Of a DNA stretch of 21,472 nt, positions 19,993 through 21,472 are shown in pieces. The notes below the pieces were generated by a model. It had not been told where the DNA came from. It saw only the letters and a list, made by a program, of their open reading frames with translations, and ran no database searches. Positions within the stretch are counted from its first letter, which is position 1, and every line of letters begins with the position of its first letter. The position numbers were made by a program, and so were the translations under genes. The DNA comes from an uncultured Carnobacterium sp. (GTDB lineage Bacteria > Bacillota > Bacilli > Lactobacillales > Aerococcaceae), in NCBI GenBank assembly GCA_937967765.1, contig CALCML010000159.1:1-21472 (forward strand), in the 5' to 3' direction.

Positions 19993-21472
19993 TTGAAATT
20001 CTTAAAAGGACGACGGTTCAACGAAAACGCGAATCGTCAATTCATTATGACGGCCGAAGACTTCGAAACGATCGAATACGAGGGTCAAAAATGGATCGAG
20101 CGTCTAAAGAATTACATCGGGACGCACAGATCCGAGCAATTGGACCGCTTGAAAGAGCTCAAGCGCTATTATCTAGCAGATAACAATATCAAGTACCGCG
20201 AGGGCAAGAGCGATCCATACAGCGCAGATAATCGAATCGCGAGCGACTGGGCCAAGTATATTGCAATCTTTGAACAAGGCTATATGCTGGGGAATCCGGT
20301 CGAATACAAGAACGAGAACGCGGAAATTCAGAAACAGATTGACCAGTTTTCAAAGCAGAACAACGAAAAGGACCACAACGTCGCGATCAAGACAGATCTT
20401 GCGATCTATGGCCGTGCTTATGAACTTTTGAACACGTTCCAAGACGAGGACGGTTCGGTCTGGGTCAAGCTCTATCGTATGGATCCGGAGCAAACTTTTG
20501 TCATTTACGATGATAGTTATGAGCAACGTTCATTGATGGCGGTTAACTATTACTCTATCAGCTACGGAAATGGACACAAACGCGATTTTGTTAAGGTCTA
20601 TACCAGCAACGCTATTTACGAGTATGTGGACGATAACCAAGAGACAGATACGCTTCATCTCAAAGATACGAGCGAACATTTCTTCAATGGCGTTCCAGTA
20701 AACGAGTTTAGCAACAACACGGACCGTACAGGGGCGTTCGAAGCCGTGCTTGACTCTATCGACGCTTACGACTTGTCACAGTCAGAGCTTGCAAACTTCC
20801 AACAAGACAGCAACGAGGCTCTTTTGGTGATCTCGGGGAATCCATTTACAGGAGTCGAAGATAAGGACTTTATGGAAGACGGTCGGATCAATCCGAACGG
20901 ACGGCTTGCGGTGTCTCAAGCATTTAAAAAAGCGAAGATCTTGATCCTTGATGACAACCCGATCCCGGGTGGATCAAGTCCAAATGCGAATTATCTTGTC
21001 AAATCATACGACACGGACGGAGCGGAAGCGTACAAGAAACGGCTAGTAAATGATATTTTACGCTTTACGTTTACGCCAGATACCACAGATAGCAACTTCG
21101 CAGGGACACAATCGGGCGAAGCTATGAAATATAAACTTATGGCTTCCGACAACTATCGAGGCAAGCAAGAGTTACTTTTTGAAAAAGGCCTTATGCGTCG
21201 TTTGCGCCTAGCAGTCAATATCTGGAAAATCAAGGGCAACGACTCAGACAATTACAACCTTATCAACGAGACAAACGTTGTCTTTACGCCAAACATTCCA
21301 CAGAATGACGCTGAGATTGTGGCGATGGCGAAGAACTTATACGGCGTTGTCAGCGAGCAAACGATCTTCGAAATGCTCGAGCAAGTAACGGGCGTAAATG
21401 CTGAGGCTGAGCTAAAACGTATGAAAGAAGAGACGGAAAAAGCGCTTGAAATGCTCCCACGAATCGAGCCAC
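19993..21472 (+). CDS. Portal protein, SPP1 gp6-like (partial)
   Basis: An open frame of 493 codons running off the right edge. It matches the SPP1 gp6-like portal family (SADNRIASDWAKYIAIFEQGYMLGNPVEY, KTDLAIYGRAYELLNTF, SGEAMKYKLMA, KELLFEKG-like helix). The dodecameric portal forms the vertex for DNA entry and contacts the large terminase encoded just upstream. The start is probably TTG 19993 (LKFLKGRRF), about 11 nt after GGAAGG; the first in-frame ATG is 20047 without a ribosome-binding site. The ATG at 19983 is in another frame. The 3' end lies outside the window. Confidence 0.93.
   Translation, partial: MKFLKGRRFNENANRQFIMTAEDFETIEYEGQKWIERLKNYIGTHRSEQLDRLKELKRYYLADNNIKYREGKSDPYSADNRIASDWAKYIAIFEQGYMLGNPVEYKNENAEIQKQIDQFSKQNNEKDHNVAIKTDLAIYGRAYELLNTFQDEDGSVWVKLYRMDPEQTFVIYDDSYEQRSLMAVNYYSISYGNGHKRDFVKVYTSNAIYEYVDDNQETDTLHLKDTSEHFFNGVPVNEFSNNTDRTGAFEAVLDSIDAYDLSQSELANFQQDSNEALLVISGNPFTGVEDKDFMEDGRINPNGRLAVSQAFKKAKILILDDNPIPGGSSPNANYLVKSYDTDGAEAYKKRLVNDILRFTFTPDTTDSNFAGTQSGEAMKYKLMASDNYRGKQELLFEKGLMRRLRLAVNIWKIKGNDSDNYNLINETNVVFTPNIPQNDAEIVAMAKNLYGVVSEQTIFEMLEQVTGVNAEAELKRMKEETEKALEMLPRIEP

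Noticed and set aside
19983..20183. Short frame starting MKEIEILKR at the portal start
   Set aside because: Out of frame with the portal protein, which continues for at least 493 codons; the ATG overlaps the ribosome-binding site.

Overview
This window is the left part of a temperate siphophage genome, most likely a prophage of a Streptococcus of the oral/viridans type. The evidence is the gene order, the tyrosine integrase next to a divergent CI/Cro switch, the ArpU late regulator, the SPP1-like portal protein and a sortase-anchored (LPNTG) surface protein. The host species cannot be fixed from the sequence alone.

Layout. 1-204: region beyond the integrase with short direct repeats, the likely att/arm-site region. 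205-2716 (minus strand): lysogeny module of integrase, a glycine-zipper protein, an ImmA-type metalloprotease and a CI-type repressor. 2717-2898: back-to-back promoters and an operator. 2899-3937: Cro-like protein, a small DNA-binding protein, a small membrane protein and a 57-aa coiled-coil protein. 3921-8880: recombination/replication module of a RecN/SMC-like ATPase, an acidic protein, a Sak4-like ATPase, a DUF669 protein and a DEAH helicase. 8900-10534: an inserted cell-wall-anchored adhesin. 10554-12830: primase-helicase. 12815-13140: a dense array of GGGACA/TGTCCC repeats plus a large hairpin, the best candidate for the replication origin. 13210-15894: RusA resolvase, several small proteins and ArpU. 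15895-16204: non-coding, with a tRNA-like element and a terminator. 16205-18089: ParB-DUF4417 protein and two proteins sharing the N-terminus MGGRGASSG. 18086-18182: a second tRNA-like element and a terminator. 18284-end: small and large terminase and the portal protein, which runs off the window.

How it works together. CI with ImmA and Cro set lysogeny against lysis around 2717-2898. The rightward promoter feeds the early genes, which supply replication and recombination functions. ArpU should then switch on the packaging and head genes.

The most unusual signals are: (a) a predicted 40-nt RNA with its own promoter and terminator that is complementary to the ribosome-binding site and start codon of int, plus a second copy of the int leader sequence in the early rightward transcript; (b) two tRNA-like elements with degenerate interiors, each followed by a terminator, bracketing a ParB-DUF4417/GGRGASSG cassette; (c) an LPXTG adhesin inside the replication operon whose 5' end also encodes a coiled-coil protein in another frame; (d) the origin-like repeat array. 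All functional statements are inferences from sequence; no searches or folding programs were run.
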